42,795 bases of DNA from Bog-159 sp049511415 (GTDB lineage Bacteria > Acidobacteriota > Terriglobia > Bryobacterales > Bryobacteraceae), in assembly GCA_049511415.1 (NCBI GenBank), contig JBEKYC010000087.1:1-42795 (forward strand), read 5' to 3'. A program made the translations under genes and the position numbers. The notes under the pieces are model-generated. The model had not been told where the DNA came from, did not search any database, and worked only from the letters and a program-made list of their open reading frames with translations. This document shows, piece after piece, positions 33,179 to 41,132 of this stretch (position 1 is the stretch's first letter; every line of letters starts with the position of its first letter).

Positions 33179-34975
33179 ATGGAGGCATACGCACTCCGGA
33201 AAATCAGAATGCCTAATGAAGTGGACTACAAGAAGACCTATGACGCCGTAGTGGTCGGTTCGGGCGCGGCCGGCGGCATGGCCGCGCATGCACTCACATC
33301 GCAAGGCATGCAAGTATTACTGCTGGAAGCCGGCAAGAAGCTGGACATCAACAAAGAGTTAAAGTCGATGGAATGGCCGTACGAGCACCCCCGGCGGGGC
33401 GACATGCCGCCGGACTCGCATGCGCTTTCGGGCCGTGAATACACGATCCGGCAGCCGCCGTATGCGAAGGGGTCGCCGTACAAGCATGTCTATTCGTATG
33501 TGGAGGACGGCAACGGATCGGACTACGCCAAAGACATCGTGGTCGATGAAAAGGACCATCCGTACACCGGCACGCCATACGCTTGGGTGCGGGCGCGCTG
33601 CCTGGGCGGCAAGACCAATATCTGGGGACGGCTGGCGTTGCGGCTGTCCGACTACGATTTCAAAGCCGCTTCGCGCGACGGCTACGGCGAGGACTGGCCC
33701 ATCTCCTACGCGGATATCGAGCCGTATTACGACAAGGTGGATCGATACCTGGGCATCTCGGGGCACAAGGAGAATCTGCCTTATCTGCCCGATGGGATTT
33801 TTCAGCGCGCGGTGCGGCTGAATGCTGCCGAGGTGACGCTGCGCGAGAGCCTGCAGAAATCGGGCCGGGTGGTGACGCCGTACCGCGCGGGAGTTACCAC
33901 CGACGGTTTGCTACACAACAAATACCGGAGCCGGTGCTATGGGCGGGGCGCGTGCGACCGGCGTGTGGGAGGCTGCGATATCCACGCCGCGTTCGATTCT
34001 CCGACGGGGCTGATCTTTCCGGCCATGGAAACGGGCAAACTGACTCTGCGGACCAACGCCACAGTCTACGAAGTGACGGTCGACAAAGAAACCGGCAAGG
34101 CCAGCGGCGTGTCATTTATCGACACGGACACCGGCAAGAGTTATTCCGTGAAAGGGCGCGCGGTACTGCTGGCGGCGTCCACCTTGGAATCGGCCCGGCT
34201 CATGCTGTTATCGAAATCCAACCTGTACCCGAACGGGATCGGCAACTCCAGCGGGCACGTCGGGCACAATTTTTGCGAACACATCATGGGACCGGGGGCG
34301 TATGCCCTGGCCAAGGATCTGGTTGGTAAGCCACGCACACTGGATGACGGCCGGCCCGGGTCATTCTACCTGGCGCGCTTCCGCAACCTGAGCGAGCGGC
34401 ATCCAAAGTTCATCCGCGGCTATGGATTCGAGGGCGGCAGCGGGTGCGGCATGTTTCCCGACAATGCCTATAGCACGCCCGGATTCGGCGCGGCATTTAA
34501 GAAGACAGTCCGCGATTGCGCGGGCGCATTCATCGGCATGGGCGGGTTCGGCGAGATGTTGGCGCGCTACGAAAACTATGTGGACCTGGATCCGGAGGTG
34601 AAGGATCGCTGGGGCGTGCCGGTTCTCCGTTTCCACATCAAGTTCGGCGACAACGAAAAGAAGATGGCGGAGGACATGGCCGATACGGCGGGCGAGATGC
34701 TGCACCAAGCCGGTTTCCAGGTGCTCAGCAAGAACAGCGATCTGTTGACGGAGGGATACTCGATCCACGAATTGGGAACCTCGCGCATGGGCACAGACCC
34801 GAAGAAATCCGTAGTGAACCAATTTCAGCAATCGCACGACGTGAAGAATCTGCTGGTGGTGGACGGCAGCACGCATGTGAGCGCATCGTGCCAGAATCCC
34901 ACCTGGACAATCATGTCGCTGTGCTGGCGCTCGTGCGATCATCTGGCGGACGAATTGAAAAAGGGGAACGTGTAA
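33179..34975 (+). CDS. GMC-family FAD oxidoreductase
   Basis: 598 residues from ATG 33179; an in-frame ATG at 33209 (MPNEVDYKKTYDAVV) is also possible and neither has a good ribosome binding site. The FAD-binding motif is VVGSGAAGGMAAHAL (about 26-40), with GGKTNIWGR loop, and a C-terminal substrate domain ending HELGTSRMGTDPKKSVVNQFQ...NLLVVDGSTHVSASCQNPTWTIMSL. Members oxidise alcohols, sugars or sugar acids. Its stop overlaps the start of the next gene, which encodes a gluconate 2-dehydrogenase subunit 3-like protein, so this is the catalytic subunit of a periplasmic-facing dehydrogenase. Sugar or aldonate oxidation is inferred from that pairing. Confidence 0.92.
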   Translation: MEAYALRKIRMPNEVDYKKTYDAVVVGSGAAGGMAAHALTSQGMQVLLLEAGKKLDINKELKSMEWPYEHPRRGDMPPDSHALSGREYTIRQPPYAKGSPYKHVYSYVEDGNGSDYAKDIVVDEKDHPYTGTPYAWVRARCLGGKTNIWGRLALRLSDYDFKAASRDGYGEDWPISYADIEPYYDKVDRYLGISGHKENLPYLPDGIFQRAVRLNAAEVTLRESLQKSGRVVTPYRAGVTTDGLLHNKYRSRCYGRGACDRRVGGCDIHAAFDSPTGLIFPAMETGKLTLRTNATVYEVTVDKETGKASGVSFIDTDTGKSYSVKGRAVLLAASTLESARLMLLSKSNLYPNGIGNSSGHVGHNFCEHIMGPGAYALAKDLVGKPRTLDDGRPGSFYLARFRNLSERHPKFIRGYGFEGGSGCGMFPDNAYSTPGFGAAFKKTVRDCAGAFIGMGGFGEMLARYENYVDLDPEVKDRWGVPVLRFHIKFGDNEKKMAEDMADTAGEMLHQAGFQVLSKNSDLLTEGYSIHELGTSRMGTDPKKSVVNQFQQSHDVKNLLVVDGSTHVSASCQNPTWTIMSLCWRSCDHLADELKKGNV

Positions 34976-35493
34976 TGGGTTGCGAAATCAATCGCCGGGA
35001 TTTGATCCGGCTTGGGGCGGGCGCGTTGGTAGCAGGAGCGGCGGCATTGGCTAATGGAGATGCGCCGAAGTTCTTCACGCCAGCCGAGTTCGCGTTGCTG
35101 GATGAATTGACCGAGATCATCATACCCAGCGACGATCACTCGCCGGGCGCGCGCGCGGCCAAAGTGGCTGCGCACATCGATGCGCGTGTGGCCGAGGCTT
35201 TTGAGCCGCGGGAACGCGAAGACTGGCGCCTGGGCTTGAAACTGGTGGACGATCTTTCGCAGAAGACCAACGGTCACACATTTTTGGAATCGAGCCCGGA
35301 AGAACGGGTGGCTCTGCTGCGGCGGATAGCAAAAAATGAGATGGACCCGAAGACTCCGGAAGAGACTTTCTTCGGCACCGTCAAACATGCTACCGTTCGG
35401 GGCTACTACAGTTCGAAGATCGGTATTCACCAGGAGATGGAGTACAAGGGCAATGTGATGCTGCCCGATTTTGTGGGTTACGAGGCGAAGTGA
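34975..35493 (+). CDS. Gluconate 2-dehydrogenase subunit 3-like protein
   Basis: 172 residues. An N-terminal twin-arginine-like signal (RRDLIRLGAGALVAGAAALA) is followed by FFTPAEFALLDELTEIIIPSDDHSPGARAAKVAAHID, the conserved start of the gluconate 2-dehydrogenase subunit 3 domain, and GTVKHATVRGYYSSKIGIHQEMEYKG toward the end. This small subunit helps export or assemble the GMC flavoprotein subunit, with which its gene overlaps by one base. No cytochrome c subunit gene follows in this window. Confidence 0.88.
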   Translation: MGCEINRRDLIRLGAGALVAGAAALANGDAPKFFTPAEFALLDELTEIIIPSDDHSPGARAAKVAAHIDARVAEAFEPREREDWRLGLKLVDDLSQKTNGHTFLESSPEERVALLRRIAKNEMDPKTPEETFFGTVKHATVRGYYSSKIGIHQEMEYKGNVMLPDFVGYEAK

Positions 35494-35566
35494 GTCAAGG
35501 GGGCATGCCGGGCGGCCGGCCCCGCATCTGTTGCCGCGCATGCACACCTGTGACAAGCTGACCTCG

Positions 35567-35595
35567 TTGTACGGGCGTTGCGCATTGGCTAGAAT
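35567..35595 (+). promoter_or_regulatory. Promoter of bamA-ompH
   Basis: TTGTAC (35567-35572) and TAGAAT (35590-35595) are spaced by 17 bp, in the 203-bp gap between the oxidoreductase pair and bamA. The ATG lies about 95 nt downstream of the predicted start of transcription. Confidence 0.5.
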
Positions 35596-35696
35596 GAATT
35601 TTTGTTCAATCTGCGATCTGGTATTCGGCCTGAGTGAAACTGTTTCCGGAAAGCCCACGTCTCCGTAACAGCGCAGAGTTAGAAAGGTATGCATTC

Positions 35697-38663
35697 ATGA
35701 AGTGTTACAGGCGCGCGTGCCTGTCTATCGCTGTGTTGTGCCTCTGCGCCGGTGTCCGCGTGACACGCGCGCAGAATCCGCCAGCCCAACAGCCATCATC
35801 GCAGCAGCCTTCGCCTCAGCAGCCGGCTCCCAAGCAGCCCGACAAGCCGCAGAACCCGTTTGAGACGGTGCCCGAGGCACCCAAGCCAGAAGAGATCAAG
35901 CCGGCCCCGCAAACGCCGCTGGAGCAGCCCAAGGCGGCAGAGACGCCGAAGGTGCAGGCTGCCGGCAAGGCGATCGAAGCCATCGATTTCCGCGGGCAGC
36001 GGCGCGTGCCGCAAGAGACGCTGCGGGCGTTGATCAGCACCAAGAAGGGCGACATCTACAACGAAGACGATCTGCACCGGGACTTCATGTCGCTGTGGAA
36101 CAGCGGACGCTTCGACGATATAACCTTGCAGACCGAGGCGGGACCCAATGGCGGCGTCGTCCTCACGTGGGTGATCACCGAGCGGCGGGTGGTGCGCTCC
36201 ATCAAATATGAGGGCGTCAAGTCGCTCACGGTATCGGAGATTCTCGACCGTTTCAAGGAGCGCAAAGTCGGATTGTCCGTGGAGTCGCAATACGACCCGA
36301 ACAAAGTGCAACACGCCGCCGTGGTCATCAAAGAGTATCTGGCGGAGCGCGGGCGGCAGTTCGCGACGGTGGAGCCGGAGGTGCGGCAGATCCCGCCTTC
36401 CTCGCTCGAAGTGGTTTTCAACGTCAACGAGGGCCCCAAAGTCAACGTCGGCAAGATTACCATCGAGGGCAATCAGGCGCTGTCGCAGCGCGACGTGGTT
36501 CGCGCGATGAAGAACCTGCACGCTTACGGCATTCCGCACTCCATCCTTTTCGAGAACATATTCGCGCGGACTTACGACTCGAGCAAACTCGAGGAAGATA
36601 AAGAGCATATCCGGGACGAGTATCAGCAGCGGGGCTACTTTACCGCCAAAGTCCTGGATCAGACCACGCAACTGGTCGACACCGGTGGTTCCGGATTCCG
36701 CATTCCGCTCATTCTGATGCACAATCCGGGCAAGGCGGTAAACATTCAGATCCCGGTGGAGGAAGGGCGGCAGTATCACTTAAATAAAATCAATTTTCAG
36801 GGCGTGAAACTGTTCCGCACGCCGGAGACGTTGATGCGTCCTCTGTTTGGCATGACCGAGGGAGACGTATTCTCCACTGGCAAGCTGCGCAAGGGGCTGG
36901 AGAACATGCGCAAGCTGTACGGCGAATTCGGCTACATCGACTTCGTTCCCGAGCCCACTTTCGATGTCATCCCCAACACGGACAAGATCGACCTGACGTT
37001 GACGGCCGATGAGGGCAAGCAGTTCTTCGTGCGGCGCATCGATTTCTCGGGCAACGTGACCACCCGCGACAAAGTGATCCGCCGCGAGATCCTGCTGGAT
37101 GAGGGCGACATTTTCAACAACCGGCTGTGGGAACTGAGCATCCTGCGTCTGAATCAGCTCGGCTATTTCAACCAGTTGAAAGCCGAGGAAGCCGCCGATA
37201 TCAAGCGGAACACGCAGACCAACACCGTGGATATCACCCTGAAGGTGCAAGAGCGCGGCAAGAACACCATCGGCCTGAACGGCGGCGTCTCGGAGATCGC
37301 CGGCAGTTTCGTGGGACTGAACTATGCCACCAACAACTTTCTCGGGCTGGGCGAGACGCTCTCGCTTAACTCGCAGTTAGGAACGGCCCTGCGCAGCGTA
37401 TCGGCCGGCTTTACCGAGCCGTACTTTCTGGATCGGCCGCTGCAGCTGGGCTTCGAAGCGCACCTGACGCGCTACGATTTCAACCAGGGCCGGCAGGAAT
37501 CCATTCTCTCCGGCGAGAATCTCATACCGTTGTTCAATGCCCTGGGCAGCCAGAACCTGCTGAACTACATCCAGAGCGGGCACGGATTTTCGGTGTCCGC
37601 CAGCTATCCGCTGCGGCGCAGCTTCTCCCGCCTCGGAATCACTTACGGCTTTGACATCTCGGATATCAAGGTAGAGACGACCGCCGCGCAGTCGTATTTC
37701 AACTACATCGACTTCAGCGGCGTGGCCGGACCGAACGCCCTGACGGGCATCCGCACGAGCCGTGTCGTTCCTTCGTATTCTTACAACACGGTGAATCACC
37801 CCATTACGCCCACTGGCGGCAGAAGCTTGTTCATCTCCTGTGCGTTCGCGGGGAGCGTGCTGGGCGGCAACGTCAACACCATTACGCCGGTGATCGAGGG
37901 CAAATATTTCAAGCCGGCGCCATGGAACCATAAACATATTCTGGCGTTCCATGCTCTGGGCAGCATGATCACGGGTTACGGCGGAAAGGAGATTCCGCCA
38001 TTTTCGCGCACCTATATGGGCGGCGAGCAGGACATCCGGGGCTTCCAGATCTGGGGTATCAGCCCGATCGCTTTCATACCCAGCGAAGCCACCATCAATG
38101 TGCTGAATAACGACGGCTCGCAGCGGACCGAGCTCATCAAGAACAGCAGCGGCGTTCTGGTGCCGACCAACGTCACCATGAACATTCCGATTTACCAGCT
38201 CGCCTTTCCGGGCGGCGATGCGCATGCGGTGACGAACTTCGAGTACCGGATTCCGATCTTCGGCCCGGTGATTCTGGCGCCTTTCGTGGATGCGGGCATT
38301 AACCGGATTCTGAAGCCGGGTGAACTGACCATGGATCCCAGCCGCATCAGCTACCTGAACGACACTTATCCGACGGCTGGATTCGTGGGCAAGGCCCTGA
38401 TCTATCCCGGCACGCAGGCGCCGCGCATGTCGACCGGCTTGGAGTTACAGGTGCTGCTGCCGGTCGTACAGGCGCCATTCCGGGTTTACTGGGCTTACAA
38501 CCCGCTGGTGGTGCGGGAGTATTTGCAACCGCCTATCGTGGCGGACCGCTCGGTATTTCCCAATCAGGCGACGTTCCTCAACGCGGTGGCGTCATTCGGC
38601 AATGCGTACCCGTTTTACGAGCAGCGCTCGATGTTCCGGTTCACGATCGGCCGCACCTTCTGA
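35697..38663 (+). CDS. bamA: Outer-membrane assembly protein BamA (Omp85)
   Basis: 988 residues from ATG 35697 (AAAGG 9 nt upstream), whose N-terminus is a signal peptide (ending near TRAQ, residue 26); upstream in-frame GTG codons would bury it. A Pro/Gln-rich stretch (27-90) is followed by POTRA domains from about 92 to 550 (IDFRGQRRVPQETLRALI, IKYEGVKSLTVSEIL, ITIEGNQALSQRDVVRAM, IDFSGNVTTRDKVIRREI) and a 16-stranded barrel. The L6 motif GGEQDIRGF contains Arg781. The last residue is Phe in FRFTIGRTF, the outer-membrane signature. BamA inserts beta-barrel proteins into the outer membrane. It exceeds E. coli BamA (810) mainly through the Pro/Gln-rich N-terminus and longer loops. Followed by ompH. 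Confidence 0.95.
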   Translation: MKCYRRACLSIAVLCLCAGVRVTRAQNPPAQQPSSQQPSPQQPAPKQPDKPQNPFETVPEAPKPEEIKPAPQTPLEQPKAAETPKVQAAGKAIEAIDFRGQRRVPQETLRALISTKKGDIYNEDDLHRDFMSLWNSGRFDDITLQTEAGPNGGVVLTWVITERRVVRSIKYEGVKSLTVSEILDRFKERKVGLSVESQYDPNKVQHAAVVIKEYLAERGRQFATVEPEVRQIPPSSLEVVFNVNEGPKVNVGKITIEGNQALSQRDVVRAMKNLHAYGIPHSILFENIFARTYDSSKLEEDKEHIRDEYQQRGYFTAKVLDQTTQLVDTGGSGFRIPLILMHNPGKAVNIQIPVEEGRQYHLNKINFQGVKLFRTPETLMRPLFGMTEGDVFSTGKLRKGLENMRKLYGEFGYIDFVPEPTFDVIPNTDKIDLTLTADEGKQFFVRRIDFSGNVTTRDKVIRREILLDEGDIFNNRLWELSILRLNQLGYFNQLKAEEAADIKRNTQTNTVDITLKVQERGKNTIGLNGGVSEIAGSFVGLNYATNNFLGLGETLSLNSQLGTALRSVSAGFTEPYFLDRPLQLGFEAHLTRYDFNQGRQESILSGENLIPLFNALGSQNLLNYIQSGHGFSVSASYPLRRSFSRLGITYGFDISDIKVETTAAQSYFNYIDFSGVAGPNALTGIRTSRVVPSYSYNTVNHPITPTGGRSLFISCAFAGSVLGGNVNTITPVIEGKYFKPAPWNHKHILAFHALGSMITGYGGKEIPPFSRTYMGGEQDIRGFQIWGISPIAFIPSEATINVLNNDGSQRTELIKNSSGVLVPTNVTMNIPIYQLAFPGGDAHAVTNFEYRIPIFGPVILAPFVDAGINRILKPGELTMDPSRISYLNDTYPTAGFVGKALIYPGTQAPRMSTGLELQVLLPVVQAPFRVYWAYNPLVVREYLQPPIVADRSVFPNQATFLNAVASFGNAYPFYEQRSMFRFTIGRTF

Positions 38664-38720
38664 GGCGGCGCGGCGGGGTAGCAATATGTTAGTATCGAAA
38701 CAAATCCAAGGAGTTCCAGC

Positions 38721-39350
38721 TTGATTAAGAATTGTATTTTCGTTCCCGCAATAGCGCTGGGCGCGGCCCTGCTCGCCCACGCCCAAACGGGCGGGGCTGC
38801 CCCGGCAAGTGCGCAGCCCCAAACCAAAGTGGGGATCATCCACATTCAGAACGCTATCATCAGCACCAAGGACGGCCAGAAAGCGGCAGCGGAACTGAAC
38901 ACCAGGTTCCAACCAAAAAAAGCCGAGGTGGAAAAGAAGCAGAGCTCCATTGCGCAGTTGCAGGATCAGCTCCGCAAGGGCAGCAATACCATGAGCGAGG
39001 AAGCTAAAGATAAGCTCATGCGGGAAATCGACCAGAACACCAAAGCGTTAAACCGCGAGGTGGAGGACGATCAGGCCGAGCTCGATCAGGAGCAGGGCAA
39101 GGTCTATCAAGAATTAGGGCAGCGCATCATGACGGTGATCGATAAGTTCGCCAAGGACAATGGCTACGCGCTGATTTTAGATGTGAGCTCCCAGCAAACG
39201 CCAGTTTTGTACGCCACCAACAGTATCGACATTACTCAGGACATCATTGCTCTGTACGACAAGAACGCTCCCGCGGCCAGCGCCGCGGCGCCGGCCGCGA
39301 AGACAGCGGCGCCGCCGACGGTCGCTAAACCGGCCACACCGAAACCGTAG
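38721..39350 (+). CDS. OmpH/Skp-family periplasmic chaperone
   Basis: 209 residues from a TTG start at 38721 with AGGAG 8 nt upstream; no other start gives the signal peptide (MIKNCIFVPAIALGAALLAHA). The mature part has the Skp pattern: VGIIHIQNAIISTKDGQKAAAELN, then a long coiled coil (about 65-135: FQPKKAEVEKKQSSIAQLQDQL, EIDQNTKALNREVEDDQAEL), then YALILDVSSQQTPVLYATNSIDITQDIIALYD. A proline/alanine tail follows. Skp holds unfolded outer-membrane proteins for BamA, so the bamA-ompH order makes sense. A terminator follows. Confidence 0.92.
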   Translation: MIKNCIFVPAIALGAALLAHAQTGGAAPASAQPQTKVGIIHIQNAIISTKDGQKAAAELNTRFQPKKAEVEKKQSSIAQLQDQLRKGSNTMSEEAKDKLMREIDQNTKALNREVEDDQAELDQEQGKVYQELGQRIMTVIDKFAKDNGYALILDVSSQQTPVLYATNSIDITQDIIALYDKNAPAASAAAPAAKTAAPPTVAKPATPKP

Positions 39351-39369
39351 AGGCGGTGGGGCGGAGTGC

Positions 39370-39400
39370 AAAAGTCCGCAGTGAGCCGCTGCGGACTTTT
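39370..39400 (+). terminator. Terminator after ompH
   Basis: AAAAGTCCGCAG (39370-39381) pairs perfectly with CTGCGGACTTTT (39389-39400) around a 7-nt loop. It is 20 nt after the ompH stop. With A and T runs at both ends it can work in both directions and also closes the minus-strand response-regulator gene. Confidence 0.85.
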
Positions 39401-39526
39401 GACGTTTTGATCTGGTATTGAATCGATTTACAGGTCTGGCAAACGGGGGATTTGGTGCGCTTGCGAGTGCCGGCTCAAGAGGGGATGCGAACTGGCGGCG
39501 TCCGCATCCCTGACGAGCCCAAGCTG
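39401..39526. other. Short spacer between convergent units
   Basis: Nothing is recognised between the terminator and the end of the response-regulator gene. Confidence 0.6.
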
Positions 39527-40288
39527 CTACTCTAACCCGCCGGGACGGAAGGTGCGCCGGACCGCGGGAAATGCGGCCACCGGCGGCGGAGGGGCTGGCC
39601 GGTCCACCGGCCTCTCCAGCACCAGCGACCGCAAATTGGGAATCGGGGCGTTATTCTGCCGGCTGGGTTTCTCGGAAACCTGGGCTTGGCCGGCCGTCAG
39701 GTTCTTCAAACCGAAGAGCGCCAGCTCGAAACGGTCTTTCACCCCTACTTTCTGGAACAGACGCGAGAGGTAGACCTTTACGGTGCCCTCCGAAATCTGC
39801 AAAGTCGAGGCGATTTCCTTATTCTTGAGCCCGTGGGAAAGCAGAGTGATTAGCTGTCCCTCGCGCTGGCTGAGCACCACGCGCTTGGCGGCCAGGAAGC
39901 TGTCCGTTAGCGCCTTTTCGAACCAGAGTTCGCCTTCATAGACCTTCTGCAAGCACTTGACTTGCAAGTCGGCCGGCAACGTCTTGCGCAGGATGCCGCG
40001 CACACCCAAGCCCATGGCCTGGAAGGCCAACTCGGTGGAGATGGCGTTCACCCACAGAACCAGCTTGGATTCCTGCACCACGCGCTTGATATCGCTCAGG
40101 ACGCCGAACGTAACCTCGGGGGTCAAATCCAGCAGCAGGATATCCGGGGGCGCGACTTGCAGGCGCTCCACCAACTCCGGAATACCGGAGTAAGAGCTCT
40201 CTAATTGAAACCGTCCCGTGGCGATCAGGACAGCCTCCAAACCTTTGGCCAGGATGGGTTGGTCGCTGTATAAATAAACGCGGGTCAT
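39527..40288 (-). CDS. LuxR-type response regulator
   Basis: 253 residues. An N-terminal receiver domain (1-115) has the likely phospho-acceptor Asp54 in ILLLDL, one acidic residue (Asp9 of YSDQ) where most receivers have two, Asn81 in place of the conserved Thr/Ser, and Lys102 in LRKTL. The C-terminal LuxR helix-turn-helix is LSQREGQLITLLSHGLKNKEIASTLQISEGTVKVYLSRLFQKVGV (about 140-185). A proline-rich tail of about 50 residues follows (RPVDRPAPPPPVAAF). No histidine kinase is adjacent, so it is an orphan. The receiver may be only weakly phosphorylated. The target genes are unknown. Confidence 0.9.
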   Translation of the reverse strand: MTRVYLYSDQPILAKGLEAVLIATGRFQLESSYSGIPELVERLQVAPPDILLLDLTPEVTFGVLSDIKRVVQESKLVLWVNAISTELAFQAMGLGVRGILRKTLPADLQVKCLQKVYEGELWFEKALTDSFLAAKRVVLSQREGQLITLLSHGLKNKEIASTLQISEGTVKVYLSRLFQKVGVKDRFELALFGLKNLTAGQAQVSEKPSRQNNAPIPNLRSLVLERPVDRPAPPPPVAAFPAVRRTFRPGGLE

Positions 40289-40300
40289 TTCAGCCTCTCC

Positions 40301-40373
40301 GGCCTTGCGGCCATATCACATGGGACTCCCACCGGTTCGGCTCCGGTGTCGCGCCGTTCACTTCCGCGAACGG
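40301..40373 (-). promoter_or_regulatory. Hairpin-rich 5' leader of the response regulator
   Basis: On the minus strand three perfect hairpins follow each other: GTTC-type CCGTTC/GAACGG (40354-40373), CACCGG/CCGGTG (40330-40348), and GGCC-GCAA-GGCC (40301-40312), a stable GNRA tetraloop adjoining the GGAGAGG ribosome binding site. Together they could control translation of the regulator. Confidence 0.5.
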
Positions 40374-40385
40374 TCTGAATATGAA

Positions 40386-40414
40386 TTGTTACGTTTGTAT
40401 TAGCCAGTTGTCAA
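40386..40414 (-). promoter_or_regulatory. Promoter of the response-regulator gene
   Basis: On the minus strand TTGACA (40414-40409) is followed after 17 bp by TAACAA (40391-40386). The -35 is perfect, the -10 is weak. The transcript would start near 40379 and have a leader of about 90 nt. Confidence 0.5.
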
Positions 40415-40566
40415 TTGAAATCGTAAAAAAAACTAGAGATTCTTCCGGACCGGGTGGACTGCGCGGCGAATCGCTCTGAAACGGCCTTGAAGAGGCCTGG
40501 GCAGCGTGTTGAGCCGCGTCTACCCGCCCAGCGGCGCATTAGAAATAGGACCAAATATTGGATCTG
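40415..40566. other. Intergenic stretch, no gene seen
   Basis: No gene is supported. A short hairpin GGCCT/AGGCC lies at 40483-40497 without a T run, and there is an A run at 40425-40432. No further order was found. Confidence 0.5.
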
Positions 40567-40634
40567 TACCCTATCGTTCGTTAGCGTTGCCCCGCTGCCG
40601 TCCTAACGCCGGCGGATTCTGCTTTCTTAGGGTA
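40567..40634 (+). ncRNA. Possible structured RNA or leader upstream of the PilZ gene
   Basis: An outer stem TACCCTA (40567-40573) with TAGGGTA (40628-40634) encloses an inner hairpin CGTTAG (40579-40584) with CTAACG (40603-40608). The nested pairing over 68 nt, about 110 nt before the PilZ start, may be a leader structure or small RNA. No known family is recognised. Confidence 0.3.
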
Positions 40635-40745
40635 ACCATACGCAATTAACTTCGGCAAGCAGATAGTTATCTCCTATTTACGGTATTGCGCCGCACCTCT
40701 CCGGACAGGTAGATTCTCATCGTGTACCCGGAAAGTATTTCGAGG

Positions 40746-41123
40746 ATGAACCGCCGCAGCAGCACACGGATTGCGGTGCGGCTGGCATGCCACGTAGTCT
40801 GGCCGCAGGGCGGAGAGAGCCACGTGATGTACACCGAGAACATGAGCCGGGACGGCATGCTCCTGCGGTGGGAGGCATCCGGGGTCCGGGTGCCAGGTGT
40901 GGGCGACATGTTGATCGTCGAGGTGGAGCTACCCGAACAGGAAGGCTTCGAGCGGCGATGCATTCGCTGCCAGACCACGGTGGCGCGCGTCCAGACCGAA
41001 ACGGCCGCGTCGTTCACCTGGGTTGGCCTGCAGGTGCATGCAATGGATTTCAGAGTGGCGCAGACCGTGGCCACACAGCATACAGCAGCCGTTTACAACG
41101 GACGGGGTACGCGCGTTTTCTAA
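40746..41123 (+). CDS. PilZ-domain protein
   Basis: 125 residues from ATG 40746, which has GGAAAG about 10 nt upstream; a GTG at 40722 would add eight residues. The c-di-GMP-binding motifs of PilZ are complete: RxxxR (RSSTR, residues 4-8) and N-x-S-x-x-G (NMSRDG, 32-37). A beta barrel follows (GDMLIVEVELP, ARVQTETAASFTWVGLQV). It is a single-domain PilZ and may act as a c-di-GMP receptor. The next gene starts 9 bp later and encodes a large membrane protein, so c-di-GMP may control that protein, as in cellulose or other polysaccharide export; this is inference. Confidence 0.85.
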   Translation: MNRRSSTRIAVRLACHVVWPQGGESHVMYTENMSRDGMLLRWEASGVRVPGVGDMLIVEVELPEQEGFERRCIRCQTTVARVQTETAASFTWVGLQVHAMDFRVAQTVATQHTAAVYNGRGTRVF

Positions 41124-41132
41124 GAATCGCCA

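Noticed and set aside
35634..35696. Upstream GTG start for bamA
   Set aside because: It would put 21 residues in front of a clear signal peptide; ATG 35697 has its own ribosome binding site.
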